From assembly GCA_963842975.1 (NCBI GenBank), contig CAWJIH010000009.1:744001-808000 (forward strand): a DNA stretch of 64,000 bases. Reading direction: 5' to 3'. The position numbers were made by a program, and so were the translations under genes. The notes under the pieces are model-generated. The model was given only the letters and a program-made list of their open reading frames with translations. It was not told where the DNA came from and did not search any database. The DNA comes from JACJWR01 sp963842975 (lineage in GTDB: Bacteria; Actinomycetota; Actinomycetes; S36-B12; UBA10799). This document shows positions 42,771-53,101 of this stretch, one piece after another. Position 1 is the stretch's first letter. Every line of letters starts with the position of its first letter.

Positions 42771-43823
42771 GTGCCGGCCTCCCGACCCGGGGGTGCGGTA
42801 TCAATGTTCCAGCCTTTCGAACACGGACCGCGCGTGGTCGCGGTGGGCGGCGGCCACGGACTGTCGGCCACGCTTTCCGCGCTGCGGCGGTTGACCGACA
42901 ACGTGACCGCGGTGGTGGGAGTCGCCGACGACGGCGGCAGCAGCGGTCGGCTGCGAGCCGAGTTCGCGATTCCGCCCCCAGGCGACCTGCGAATGGCAGT
43001 TGCGGCCCTGTGCGGTGACGACCCGATTGGGCGCTCATGGAGTCGGATGCTGCAGCACCGCTTCGCCGGCGATGGTCCGCTTGGTGGGCACGCCGTGGGC
43101 AATTTGCTGATCTCGGCGCTGTGGGAAGAAACCGGCGACGTGGTGGCGGGGTTGGATTACCTCGGTGCCCTGGTGGAGGCTCGTGGCCGGGTCCTGCCGT
43201 CCACCACCCAGCCGATGGAATTGGCCGCCACGGTGGTGGGCCTCGCCGCTGAGTCCGATGCCGATCCACTCGCCACGACCGGCGCCGACCATGCCGAAAG
43301 GGTGGTCGGGCAGGCCAATGTGGCACGGTGCGGTGGCACCGTGATCGACATCGACCTCACTCCGCCCGATGTTCCTGCCTGCGCCGAAGCGCTGGAGGCG
43401 ATTGCCGCGGCCGAATACCTCGTCTTGGGACCTGGCTCCTGGTTCACCTCAGTGCTACCGCACTTCGAGATCGAAGCTCTACGCGCTGGGGTTGCCGGAA
43501 CTTCGGCGAAGCGGATCCTGGTGCTGAATCTTGCCTCCGACACCGCCGAGACCAAAGGATTCGGCCCAAACACACACCTTGACGTGCTGCATCAGCGGTA
43601 CCCGGAGGTGTGCCTCGACGTGGTGCTGGCTGATCCTCGAGCAGTCACCGACCGAGGCGCCCTCGTGGAGTCAGCGCAAAACGTCGGCGCCGTGGTGCAG
43701 TTCGAGCGCCTCGCGGCACCGGCGTACTCGGATACCTTGCCGACTTCGGCGCACAGCGCGGATCTGTTGGCCGCGGCATTCAGCGCCATGATGGACCGTG
43801 GCAGGATCACCTCATGGCAATGA
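42771..43823 (+). CDS. yvcK: YvcK/CofD-like protein (gluconeogenesis factor family)
   Basis: This protein of about 350 residues has the family's glycine-rich opening VVAVGGGHGLSATLSALR and VGVADDGGSSGRLR, then PPPGDLR, GHAVGNLL and LGPGSWFTSVLPH. YvcK proteins bind UDP-sugars and control carbon flow and peptidoglycan synthesis; in mycobacteria the homologue (CuvA) is linked to the cell wall. GTG at 42771 begins 1 bp after the rapZ stop; ATG at 42804 is an alternative. Its 3' end overlaps whiA by 10 bp, giving tight coupling. It shares a fold with CofD but sits in the classic YvcK context, so an F420 role is not proposed. Confidence 0.92.
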   Translation: MPASRPGGAVSMFQPFEHGPRVVAVGGGHGLSATLSALRRLTDNVTAVVGVADDGGSSGRLRAEFAIPPPGDLRMAVAALCGDDPIGRSWSRMLQHRFAGDGPLGGHAVGNLLISALWEETGDVVAGLDYLGALVEARGRVLPSTTQPMELAATVVGLAAESDADPLATTGADHAERVVGQANVARCGGTVIDIDLTPPDVPACAEALEAIAAAEYLVLGPGSWFTSVLPHFEIEALRAGVAGTSAKRILVLNLASDTAETKGFGPNTHLDVLHQRYPEVCLDVVLADPRAVTDRGALVESAQNVGAVVQFERLAAPAYSDTLPTSAHSADLLAAAFSAMMDRGRITSWQ

Positions 43824-44794
43824 CGGCAGCGGTCAAGGACGAGATGAGTCGGGTCGAGGTCACCAAGGTGTGCTGCCGCAAGGCGGAAGCCGTGGCGATG
43901 CTCCGATACGGCGGTGCCTTGCATCTGGTGAGTGGGCAAATCATCGTGGAGGCAGAATTCGACACCGGTGCGGCTGCCCGACGGTTGCGCGCCACGATCA
44001 AGGACATCTATGGCCACGACAGCGAAGTGACTGTGATTCAGCCGGCGGGGATTCGCAAAGGCGCCAGGTACGTCGTGCGGGTGATTGCTGGCGGCGCCCA
44101 ACTCGCCCGCCAGACCGGGCTCGTCGACGGCGCCGGACGCCCAGTGCGTGGTTTGCCGGCCGGGGTGGTCGGGGGTGGCGTCTGCGATTCCGAGGCGGTC
44201 TGGCGGGGAGCGTTCCTGGCGCATGGGTCGCTCACCGAACCGGGGCGCTCAGGCAGTCTGGAAATCACATGTCCCGGTTCAGAGTCCGCATTGGCGCTGG
44301 TGGGGGCGGCCCGTCGACTGGGCATGCAGGTGAAATCCCGCGAAGTGCGCGGAATCGACCGAGTTGTGATTCGCGATGGTGACACCATCTCCGCGATGCT
44401 CACCAGGCTGGGGGCGCACCAGTCGTTGTTGGAGTGGGAAGAACGTCGCATGCGTCGCGAGGTGCGGGCCACGGCGAACCGGTTGGCCAATTTCGATGAC
44501 GCGAATCTGCGTCGTTCGGCGCGGGCTGCAGTCGCTGCCGGGGCGCGAGTGTCGCGGGCGATGGAGATTCTCGGAGACGATGTTCCCGACCATCTGGCGG
44601 AGGCGGGCAGACTCCGGCTCGAGCACAAGCAGGCCAGTCTGGAGGAGCTTGGTGCCCAGGCCGATCCGCCACTGACCAAGGACGCGATCGCGGGTCGGAT
44701 TCGGCGACTGTTGGCAATGGCGGACAAGCGAGCGCACGAACTGGGAATCCCGGACACCGAATCGGCTCTGACCCCCGAGCTCTACGACGGCTGA
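43814..44794 (+). CDS. whiA: DNA-binding protein WhiA
   Basis: WhiA of 326 residues combines an N-terminal LAGLIDADG-endonuclease-like domain (about 1-220), which has lost nuclease function in known members, with a C-terminal helix-turn-helix (LEHKQASLEELGAQADPPLT followed by KDAIAGRIRRL). In Streptomyces it works with WhiB to start sporulation septation; in non-sporulating bacteria it affects division and chromosome segregation. The opening TAAVKDEMSRVEVTKVCCRKAE is typical. ATG at 43814 lies within the last codons of yvcK. A 132-bp gap then separates it from gap. Confidence 0.95.
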   Translation: MAMTAAVKDEMSRVEVTKVCCRKAEAVAMLRYGGALHLVSGQIIVEAEFDTGAAARRLRATIKDIYGHDSEVTVIQPAGIRKGARYVVRVIAGGAQLARQTGLVDGAGRPVRGLPAGVVGGGVCDSEAVWRGAFLAHGSLTEPGRSGSLEITCPGSESALALVGAARRLGMQVKSREVRGIDRVVIRDGDTISAMLTRLGAHQSLLEWEERRMRREVRATANRLANFDDANLRRSARAAVAAGARVSRAMEILGDDVPDHLAEAGRLRLEHKQASLEELGAQADPPLTKDAIAGRIRRLLAMADKRAHELGIPDTESALTPELYDG

Positions 44795-44926
44795 CACCAG
44801 ATCCCGAGGAGTCGGATTTGGTTTGGGTAATTGTCATCTTCAGCGAGCGCGACCGCGGTTCACTTTCGCTAGGGTAGGCACGTCGCTGGAGGGACGTCCT
44901 CCGGCCTGGCGTGAGGGAGCAATAAC

Positions 44927-45925
44927 GTGGCAATTCGCGTAGGAGTCAACGGTTTCGGTCGCATTGGGCGCAACTTCTTCCGTGCTGTCGAAAATTACGG
45001 CGGCGGCGAAGTCGAAATCGTGGCCGTCAACGACTTGACGGACAACAAGACGCTGGCGCACCTGCTGAAGTACGACAGCATTCTGGGCAGGCTCGGCAAG
45101 GACGTTACTTTCACCGACGACTCGATTGTCGTCGCAGACAAGCCGATCAAGGCGCTGGCGGAGCGCGACCCGGCCGTGCTGCCGTGGGGCGACCTCGGCG
45201 TGGACATCGTGATTGAGTCCACCGGTTTCTTCACCAAGGCCGAGGACGCGAAGAAGCACCTCGACGCGGGCGCGAAGAAGGTCATCATCTCCGCCCCTGC
45301 CAAGGGCGAGGACGTCACCGTGGTGATGGGTGTGAACGAAGGCGAATACGACCCGGCCACCGACAACATCATCTCCAACGCCTCCTGCACCACCAACTGT
45401 CTGGCACCGATGGCGAAGGCGATTGACGACGAGTTCGGCATCGTCAAGGGCCTGATGACCACCATTCACGCCTACACCAACGACCAGAACACCTTGGACT
45501 ACCCGCACAAGGACCTGCGTCGCGCCCGCGCCGCAGCGCTGAACATCATCCCCACCTCCACCGGTGCGGCAAAGGCCATCGGCCTGGTGATGCCGAACCT
45601 GCAGGGCAAGCTCGACGGCTTCGCCATGCGGGTACCAGTACCGACTGGCTCGGCGACTGACCTCACGCTGCTGCTGGAGAAGGAAGCCAGCGCCGAAGAC
45701 ATCAACGCCGCAGTGAAGGCCGCCGCAGACGGTACGGTCCTCGTGTACACCGAAGAGCCGATCGTCTCCACCGACATCGTCACTTCGTCGGCGTCGTGCA
45801 CCTTCGACGCGCCGCTGACCAAGTCCATGGGCACCTTCGTGAAGGTCATGGGCTGGTACGACAACGAGTGGGGCTACTCCTGCCGGCTGGTGGACCTCGC
45901 TGAGTACGTGGGCGAGCGCCTGTGA
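44927..45925 (+). CDS. gap: Glyceraldehyde-3-phosphate dehydrogenase, type I
   Basis: This 332-residue enzyme oxidises glyceraldehyde-3-phosphate to 1,3-bisphosphoglycerate with NAD+. The Rossmann motif is GVNGFGRIGRNFFR, and the catalytic Cys154 lies in SNASCTTNCLAP. NDLTDNKTLAHLLKYDS is also standard. Start GTG at 44927 has GAGGGAG at 44913-44919, 7 nt upstream. A -10-like TAGGGT at 44870-44875 would give a leader of about 45 nt. The stop overlaps the pgk start (GTGA), so gap and pgk are coupled. Confidence 0.97.
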   Translation: MAIRVGVNGFGRIGRNFFRAVENYGGGEVEIVAVNDLTDNKTLAHLLKYDSILGRLGKDVTFTDDSIVVADKPIKALAERDPAVLPWGDLGVDIVIESTGFFTKAEDAKKHLDAGAKKVIISAPAKGEDVTVVMGVNEGEYDPATDNIISNASCTTNCLAPMAKAIDDEFGIVKGLMTTIHAYTNDQNTLDYPHKDLRRARAAALNIIPTSTGAAKAIGLVMPNLQGKLDGFAMRVPVPTGSATDLTLLLEKEASAEDINAAVKAAADGTVLVYTEEPIVSTDIVTSSASCTFDAPLTKSMGTFVKVMGWYDNEWGYSCRLVDLAEYVGERL

Positions 45926-47139
45926 CCGTCTACGAACTTTCGGACCTCGACGTCGCTGGCAAGACTGTCCTGCTTCGGGCGGATCTCAACGTTCCGCTGG
46001 AGACCACGGACGCAGGCCGGCGCATCACCGACGATGGTCGGATCGTCGCGGCCCTCCCCACCATCCGGGCGCTGCTGGACAGCGGCGCCCGGGTGGTGGT
46101 GGCCGCCCACCTCGGTCGCCCGAAGGGCAAGCCATCGCCGGAGTTCAGTTTGGCTCCGGTGGCAGACCGGCTCGCTGAACTGCTGGGTCAACCAGTGGTG
46201 TTGGCCCAGGACGTCACTGGGGACAGCGCCAAGGCCGTCGTGGAGCAACTGCAACCCGGTCAGGTGGCACTGCTCGAGAACGTTCGATTCGACGCCAGGG
46301 AAACCTCGAAGGACCCCGCGGAACGAGCGGCTTTGGCCGACGAATACGCCGCGCTGGCAGATGTCTATGTCAGTGACGGTTTCGGCGTGGTGCACCGGGA
46401 GCAAGCAAGCGTCACCGACGTTGCTTCTCGCTTGCCGCACGCGGCAGGCTACCTGGTGCTCAAAGAAGCCGTCGTGTTCGACCGGGTGCTCAACAATCCG
46501 GATCGGCCGTATGCGGTGGTGCTGGGCGGTTCCAAGGTGTCCGACAAGTTGGGCGTCATCACCAACCTGCTCCCCAACGTCGACAAACTCCTCATCGGCG
46601 GCGGAATGTGCTTCACGTTCCTCGCCGCACAGGGCTACGAGGTCGGCGATTCGCTGCTGGAGTCAGACCAGATCGACACGGTCAAGGGCATCATCAGCGA
46701 TGCAGCGGCCCGCGGGGTCAACCTGCTCCTGCCGATCGATGTGGTGATCGCCCAGGACATCGCTGCCGATGCCGAAACCCGCGTCGTTTCGGTGACCGAC
46801 GGTATCCCCGTTGGCTGGAAGGGCCTGGACATCGGCCCGGACACGCAGGCCTTGTTCGCCGGCGCTTTGGCTGACTGCCGCACCGTGGTCTGGAACGGCC
46901 CGATGGGTGTCTTCGAGGTGCCGGGGTTTGACGCCGGAACGAAAGCTGTCGGCCAAGCGCTTGTGGACCTCGACGACGACACGATGACGGTAATCGGCGG
47001 TGGCGACTCGGCTGCGGCCTACCGGCAGTTTGGATTCGACCCCAATGGGGTTACTCACATCTCCACTGGGGGCGGTGCCAGCCTGGAATTCCTGGAAGGC
47101 AAGACGTTGCCCGGTATCGCTGCTCTGAGGAAGGACTGA
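45922..47139 (+). CDS. pgk: Phosphoglycerate kinase
   Basis: This 405-residue glycolytic kinase transfers phosphate from 1,3-bisphosphoglycerate to ADP. Family motifs are VLLRADLNVPL at the N-terminus, AHLGRPKG, VLGGSKVSDKL, and the nucleotide-binding GPMGVFE and GGGDSAAA. GTG at 45922 overlaps the gap stop by 4 bp. The stop lies 7 bp before tpiA, completing the gap-pgk-tpiA operon usual in actinobacteria. Confidence 0.97.
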   Translation: MTVYELSDLDVAGKTVLLRADLNVPLETTDAGRRITDDGRIVAALPTIRALLDSGARVVVAAHLGRPKGKPSPEFSLAPVADRLAELLGQPVVLAQDVTGDSAKAVVEQLQPGQVALLENVRFDARETSKDPAERAALADEYAALADVYVSDGFGVVHREQASVTDVASRLPHAAGYLVLKEAVVFDRVLNNPDRPYAVVLGGSKVSDKLGVITNLLPNVDKLLIGGGMCFTFLAAQGYEVGDSLLESDQIDTVKGIISDAAARGVNLLLPIDVVIAQDIAADAETRVVSVTDGIPVGWKGLDIGPDTQALFAGALADCRTVVWNGPMGVFEVPGFDAGTKAVGQALVDLDDDTMTVIGGGDSAAAYRQFGFDPNGVTHISTGGGASLEFLEGKTLPGIAALRKD

Positions 47140-47146
47140 CACCGAC

Positions 47147-47932
47147 GTGTCACGTGAACGCACCCCGCTGATGGCGGGCAACTGGAAGATGAACCTCAAC
47201 CATTTGGAGGGGGTCGCGCACGTCCAGCGAATGGCGTTCGCCCTGAAGGAGGAGGACTACGACGCTTGTGAGGTGGTAGTCCTCGCTCCCTTCACGGACC
47301 TACGCTCCATCCAAGTGTTGGTCGAGGCGGACAAGATCAAGATTGGCTATGGGTCGCAGGACATCTCGCGCCACGAGAAGGGCGCATACACCGGTGAGGT
47401 CGCGGGCTCAATGCTGGCCAAACTCGGTTGCTCCTACGCCGTTGTTGGCCACTCCGAACGCCGCCAGTACCACGGTGAGACCAATGAGGTCATCAACGCA
47501 AAGGCGAAGGCCGCATTGGCCAACGGGATCACCCCAATCATCTGCTACGGCGAGGCACTGGAAATCCGGGAAGCCGGCGACCAGGTCCTGTATTCACTGG
47601 AGCAAGTGAGGGAATGCCTGGCGGACTTCACGCCCGAAGAAGCAGCCGCAGTGGTGCTCGCATACGAACCCATCTGGGCTATCGGCACCGGCCTCACGGC
47701 ATCGCCGACGGACGCCCAGGAAGTGTGTGGCGCAACCCGCGGCTGGCTGGCGGAGAACTTCGACAGCGATGTCGCCTCAAAGATCCGCATCCTCTATGGC
47801 GGCTCGATGAAGGCCTCAAACGTCGCCTCCCTGATGTCCCAACCAGACATCGATGGTGGCCTGGTGGGCGGTGCGAGCCTGGATCCGGACGAATTCGTAG
47901 CCATGGCGCGCTACCGACTCGCAACGCCTTGA
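47147..47932 (+). CDS. tpiA: Triosephosphate isomerase
   Basis: This 261-residue TIM-barrel enzyme interconverts dihydroxyacetone phosphate and glyceraldehyde-3-phosphate. Visible residues are the N-terminal lysine in GNWKMNL, the catalytic His in VVGHSERR, the Glu in LAYEPIWAIGTG, and the phosphate-binding LYGGSMKASN. GTG at 47147 follows pgk by 7 bp. secG follows after 50 bp. Confidence 0.97.
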   Translation: MSRERTPLMAGNWKMNLNHLEGVAHVQRMAFALKEEDYDACEVVVLAPFTDLRSIQVLVEADKIKIGYGSQDISRHEKGAYTGEVAGSMLAKLGCSYAVVGHSERRQYHGETNEVINAKAKAALANGITPIICYGEALEIREAGDQVLYSLEQVRECLADFTPEEAAAVVLAYEPIWAIGTGLTASPTDAQEVCGATRGWLAENFDSDVASKIRILYGGSMKASNVASLMSQPDIDGGLVGGASLDPDEFVAMARYRLATP

Positions 47933-47982
47933 TTGCCCACGGGGTACAGTTAGGGCGTTGTTGAACCGGAAGGTGCGTTTCA

Positions 47983-48216
47983 GTGATCCTGGCACTTGAG
48001 ATTCTGCTCGTCCTGACAAGCCTGCTGCTCATTGCCCTTGTGCTGTTGCACAAGGGCAAGGGCGGCGGCTTGTCAGACATGTTCGGCGGCGGCTTCTCCT
48101 CCACAGCGAGCGGATCGAGTGTTGCCGAGCGCAACCTCGACCGCATCACTATTGCCGTGGCGATCGTTTGGGCTGCGACCATCGTCGGTCTAGGCATCAT
48201 CGTGTCGCGCACGTGA
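47983..48216 (+). CDS. secG: Preprotein translocase subunit SecG
   Basis: This 77-residue inner-membrane protein has two helices (about 2-22 and 51-73) joined by a glycine-rich loop (GKGGGLSDMFGGGF), the standard SecG form, and assists SecYEG-mediated export. GTG at 47983 is preceded by GGAAGG. Its position after tpiA is conserved in actinobacteria. Confidence 0.93.
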   Translation: MILALEILLVLTSLLLIALVLLHKGKGGGLSDMFGGGFSSTASGSSVAERNLDRITIAVAIVWAATIVGLGIIVSRT

Positions 48217-48261
48217 CCAAGTGATTCGACTTCGGTCGGCAACAATCAGGCGGTACCGTTT

Positions 48262-48276
48262 CCCACATTCTGTGGG
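48262..48276 (+). terminator. Small hairpin after secG, possible terminator
   Basis: CCCACA (48262-48267) pairs with TGTGGG (48271-48276) over a 3-nt loop, 46 nt after the secG stop and just before a -10-like TACGAT (48284-48289) that probably serves rbpA. Confidence 0.4.
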
Positions 48277-48325
48277 CTCGGCGTACGATTCGCTGCGACA
48301 GTGCAGGTGACGAGGAGGATGAAAC

Positions 48326-48661
48326 GTGGCTGGTGGTAGTGCCATCAGGGGGACGCGAGTAGGCGCTGGCCCAATGGGTGAGGCCGAACGGGGTGACTCA
48401 GCACCTCGGCAGTTTGTCTCGTTTTTCTGTGCTGATGGCCACGAAACCCGGCCAAGTTTCGCCCACGACGCGACGGTTCCAGAGATCTGGGATTGCCCGA
48501 ACTGTGGCTACCCCGCGGGGCCTGATCCTGAGAATCCGCCGCGGCCGCCGAAAGTGGAACCGTACAAGACCCACCTTGCCTACGTGAAGGAACGCCGCAG
48601 CTCTGAGGAGAGCAAAGCGATCCTCGACGAAGCACTGCAGCGGCTACACCGCGCGGACTAA
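48326..48661 (+). CDS. rbpA: RNA polymerase-binding protein RbpA
   Basis: This 111-residue actinobacteria-specific transcription activator binds the principal sigma factor and core polymerase and stabilises open complexes. The N-terminal tail contains AIRGTRVGAGPMGEAERGD, followed by a zinc-binding core (FFCADGHE, WDCPNCGYP) and the sigma-interaction domain with PYKTHLAYVKERRS. It looks closer to Streptomyces than to mycobacterial RbpA. GTG at 48326 has AGGAGG about 8 nt upstream. Its 3' end overlaps pgl by 4 bp, tail to tail. Confidence 0.96.
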   Translation: MAGGSAIRGTRVGAGPMGEAERGDSAPRQFVSFFCADGHETRPSFAHDATVPEIWDCPNCGYPAGPDPENPPRPPKVEPYKTHLAYVKERRSSEESKAILDEALQRLHRAD

Positions 48662-49422
48662 ACCGAGCGGTTGGTGAGTTCGGCTGCCGCAGCGACGTCA
48701 ATGAGCGCCAGCGAACGGCGCCGACCGTGCACCATCCCGGCTGGTACGTCGGAAGCCCCAGGCGCTGGATTCAGCGCGGCGGCGAGGGCCGGTGCTTTCA
48801 CCGCCCCGTCTGCCACCAACCACACTTGCTCGGCCGAGTTGATGACCTCGAGGGTGAAACTGAGGCGCGTAGGCGGTGGTTTGGGCGAATCCAAGACTGC
48901 GATCACGGTGGCATCCGCCGGTGGAGCGGCAAATCCGGGGAAAAGCGACGCGACATGGCCGTCGTGGCCGACACCAAGCATCGCCACATCGAAGTTCGGG
49001 TAGCGACTGTCGCCCTGGGCAGCACGGGCGAGCTCGTCGGCGTAGGCCTGGGCTGCCACCGTGATGTCGGAGCCACCCGCACCACCTCGGGCCGGCATCG
49101 GATGAACCCTTGCCGGGTCCACGCCGACTTTGTCCAACAGCGCCGCGCGCGCCCCCGTTTCGTTGCGTAGGTCACTGCCAGCCGGTTCGAAACGTTCATC
49201 GGACCACCAGAAATCCACCTTCGACCAGTCCACCGCTGCGTGAGCAGGTTCGGCAGTCACGGCCGCCAGGGAGGCGATCCCGATCGTGCCGCCGGTCAGC
49301 ACGACGCAGGCGCTGCCGCGGGCGGCTTGTGCGTCCAGGATGGTCGTCACCAAGCGGGCTGCGATGGCTGCCGCGAGGGAATCCGGATCCGGATGCACGA
49401 TGGCTTGCATGGGGGCGTTCAT
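48658..49422 (-). CDS. pgl: 6-phosphogluconolactonase
   Basis: This 254-residue enzyme hydrolyses 6-phosphogluconolactone in the oxidative pentose phosphate pathway. DevB-type motifs are VLTGGTIG, WSDERFEPAGSDLRNE and LGVGHDGHVASLFPG. The ATG overlaps the opcA stop by 4 bp. It is the last gene of the tkt-tal-zwf-opcA-pgl operon. Confidence 0.95.
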   Translation of the reverse strand: MNAPMQAIVHPDPDSLAAAIAARLVTTILDAQAARGSACVVLTGGTIGIASLAAVTAEPAHAAVDWSKVDFWWSDERFEPAGSDLRNETGARAALLDKVGVDPARVHPMPARGGAGGSDITVAAQAYADELARAAQGDSRYPNFDVAMLGVGHDGHVASLFPGFAAPPADATVIAVLDSPKPPPTRLSFTLEVINSAEQVWLVADGAVKAPALAAALNPAPGASDVPAGMVHGRRRSLALIDVAAAAELTNRSV

Positions 49423-50389
49423 ACTTCGATGTCCTCCTCCGCAACCGTGAGGTCCGGGCTGCTGTCGGCGGCACCCTCATCATCTGGAACCAGCCGGGTG
49501 GGGTCGAGTCGGTGCATGGTCTCTTCATAGGTTTCGTCGGGGTCGAGGCGACGCAGTTCCTCGCTGATGAGGTCCTTCACTTCGCGTCGTGGCAGGTACA
49601 GCTCCTTGACTGCGACCCCATTGCGTTCGACGCTGGCCATGTGTCCGGTAGGTCGGCTGATGCTGATCTCGCCGGAAGTCGTCTGCAAGATGATTCTGTT
49701 GATCGCGGGACCTTCGCTTTCCAAGTAGCGCACCGGCACGTCCAGGCGATCCTCGAGCCAGGTGCGCACCAGGGGTGCGGCGGGAATCGGCTCCGAGTAG
49801 ATCACGGCGCCGACGATGGGGTCGTAGGGCTGATCGAGGGTGGCCGCCAGGGCAGCTCGCCAAGGGGTCAGCCGAGTCCACGAGAGGTCGGTGTCGCCTA
49901 ATGCGAGGTGAGCCTTCCGCTCGATGAGGGCGACTTCAAAGTTCTCGGCCGCAGTCGTGTCGACGATCCGTCTGGTGGCGAGACGGCCGATGGGGTCGTG
50001 GGCGAGACTCGCGGGGTGCCCGGCGGGCCACCAGGCCACCACAGGTGTGTCGGCCAGGAGCAGTGGCAACACCACCGACTCGGGGTGGTCGGCCAGGCTG
50101 TTGCGCAGCCGCAGTCGCACCATCTCTCCAGGCCCTTCGCGGTCACCGACGTTGATCCCGGCATCGAGCCGCGGCTCGCCCCGCCCTGGGCGCGGGATGA
50201 CTGTCAAGATCCGGCACGGGTGCTCGCGGGCCGAATACGCGGCAGCTTGGGTGGCGTCGGCCTGGTTCTCCTCGTCGGCGATGATCACCAAGGTGACGAC
50301 CATTCCACTGGCGCTGGCGCCCTTTCGACGGCGCTCGGATGCGATGGCCTTCGTCACCTCGCCGGCGTTTGTGCCTTCGAGTCGCAGTG

Positions 50390-50393
<4 letters not shown>
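49419..50393 (-). CDS. opcA: Glucose-6-phosphate dehydrogenase assembly protein OpcA
   Basis: This 324-residue protein of actinobacteria and cyanobacteria is needed for active glucose-6-phosphate dehydrogenase, either as an assembly factor or as an allosteric activator. The family segment VVLPLLLADTPVVAWWPAGHP is clear. It sits between zwf and pgl with 4-bp ATGA overlaps on both sides, so the proteins are probably made in matched amounts. Confidence 0.95.
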
Positions 50394-51928
<1,535 letters not shown>

Positions 51929-51968
51929 GCGGCCGACCTTTCGTCGTGGTCAGGATTAGCCAAAGGTT

Positions 51969-53099
51969 TCAACTTCGACCAGCAGCCGCCCGAGCGGACG
52001 TCAGAGCAGCGCTCAAGTTGTCCAAGAGGTTGTCCCAGGCGACGACGAACTTGTCCACGCCCTCGGACTCCAAATCGACGAAAACTTCCTCAAGGTCAAC
52101 TCCGACCTCGGCCAGTTGGGAGAACACGTGTGCCGCAGCCTCCCCGGTGCCCGAGACGGTGTCGCCCTGGACGTTGCCATGGTCGCGCACAGCGTTGAGG
52201 GTCTTTTCCGGCATGGTGTTGACGCATCCGGGGGCGGCCAACTCGACCACGTAGCGGTCGTCGGGGTAGTCAGGGTTTTTCACCCCGGTGGACGCCCACA
52301 GGGGGCGCTGAAGATTGGCGCCCTGGGCGGCCAACGCTTGCCACCGATCCGAGGCCAACACTTCTTGGTAGGCGGCCCACGCCAGTCGGCCGTTGGCAAT
52401 CCCGGCAGCACCGGCCAATTCGGCGGCCGCATCGGTGCCGATCTTCGCAAGTGCTGCATCTATGGCGGTATCCACCCGCGAGATGAAGAAGGAGGCGACC
52501 GAACGGATTGTCGAGAGGTCGTGTCCGTTGCGAGCCGCCGCCTCAAGGCCAGCCTGGTAGGCGTCCATCACCGCGCGGTAGCGATCCACCGAGAAGATCA
52601 ACGTGACGTTCACACTGATTCCCTCGGCCAACGCCGCCGTGATGGCGGGAAGGCCTTCCTCGGTGGCCGGGATCTTCACCAGCAAGTTGGGCCGATCCAC
52701 GAGCCACCAGAGTGCCCTGGCCTCGGCGATGGTGGCCTCGGTATCGCGGGCCAGCCGTGGGTCCACTTCGATTGAGACCCGGCCATCGGCACCACCCGAC
52801 GCCGCATACACGTCGGCAAAGACATCACAGGCCCAACGCACGTCCAAAGCCGTAAGCGCGCGCACCGCCTCGTCAACCTGGACTCCGCGGACCGCGAGAT
52901 CGGCAACTTGATCGGCGTAGGCGTCGGCCCCGGAGACGATTGAATGGTCGAAGATGGCTGGGTTTGTGGTGACGCCGACCACGTGGCTGCCGGCGATCAG
53001 CTCAGCAAGCCCACCGGACGCCAGTCGTGTGCGATCCAGGTCGTCCAGCCAGATCGACACCCCAATGTCGGACAGCTCAGCAAGCGTGTCAGTCGTCAT
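51969..53099 (-). CDS. tal: Transaldolase
   Basis: This 376-residue barrel enzyme moves a dihydroxyacetone unit between sugar phosphates in the non-oxidative pentose phosphate pathway. The Schiff-base lysine lies in NLLVKIPATEEG, preceded by VSIEVDPRLA. GVTTNPAIFDHSI is the conserved N-terminal stretch. This is the longer form found in actinobacteria. It starts 2 bp after the tkt stop. Confidence 0.96.
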   Translation of the reverse strand: MTTDTLAELSDIGVSIWLDDLDRTRLASGGLAELIAGSHVVGVTTNPAIFDHSIVSGADAYADQVADLAVRGVQVDEAVRALTALDVRWACDVFADVYAASGGADGRVSIEVDPRLARDTEATIAEARALWWLVDRPNLLVKIPATEEGLPAITAALAEGISVNVTLIFSVDRYRAVMDAYQAGLEAAARNGHDLSTIRSVASFFISRVDTAIDAALAKIGTDAAAELAGAAGIANGRLAWAAYQEVLASDRWQALAAQGANLQRPLWASTGVKNPDYPDDRYVVELAAPGCVNTMPEKTLNAVRDHGNVQGDTVSGTGEAAAHVFSQLAEVGVDLEEVFVDLESEGVDKFVVAWDNLLDNLSAALTSARAAAGRS

Positions 53100-53101
53100 G
53101 A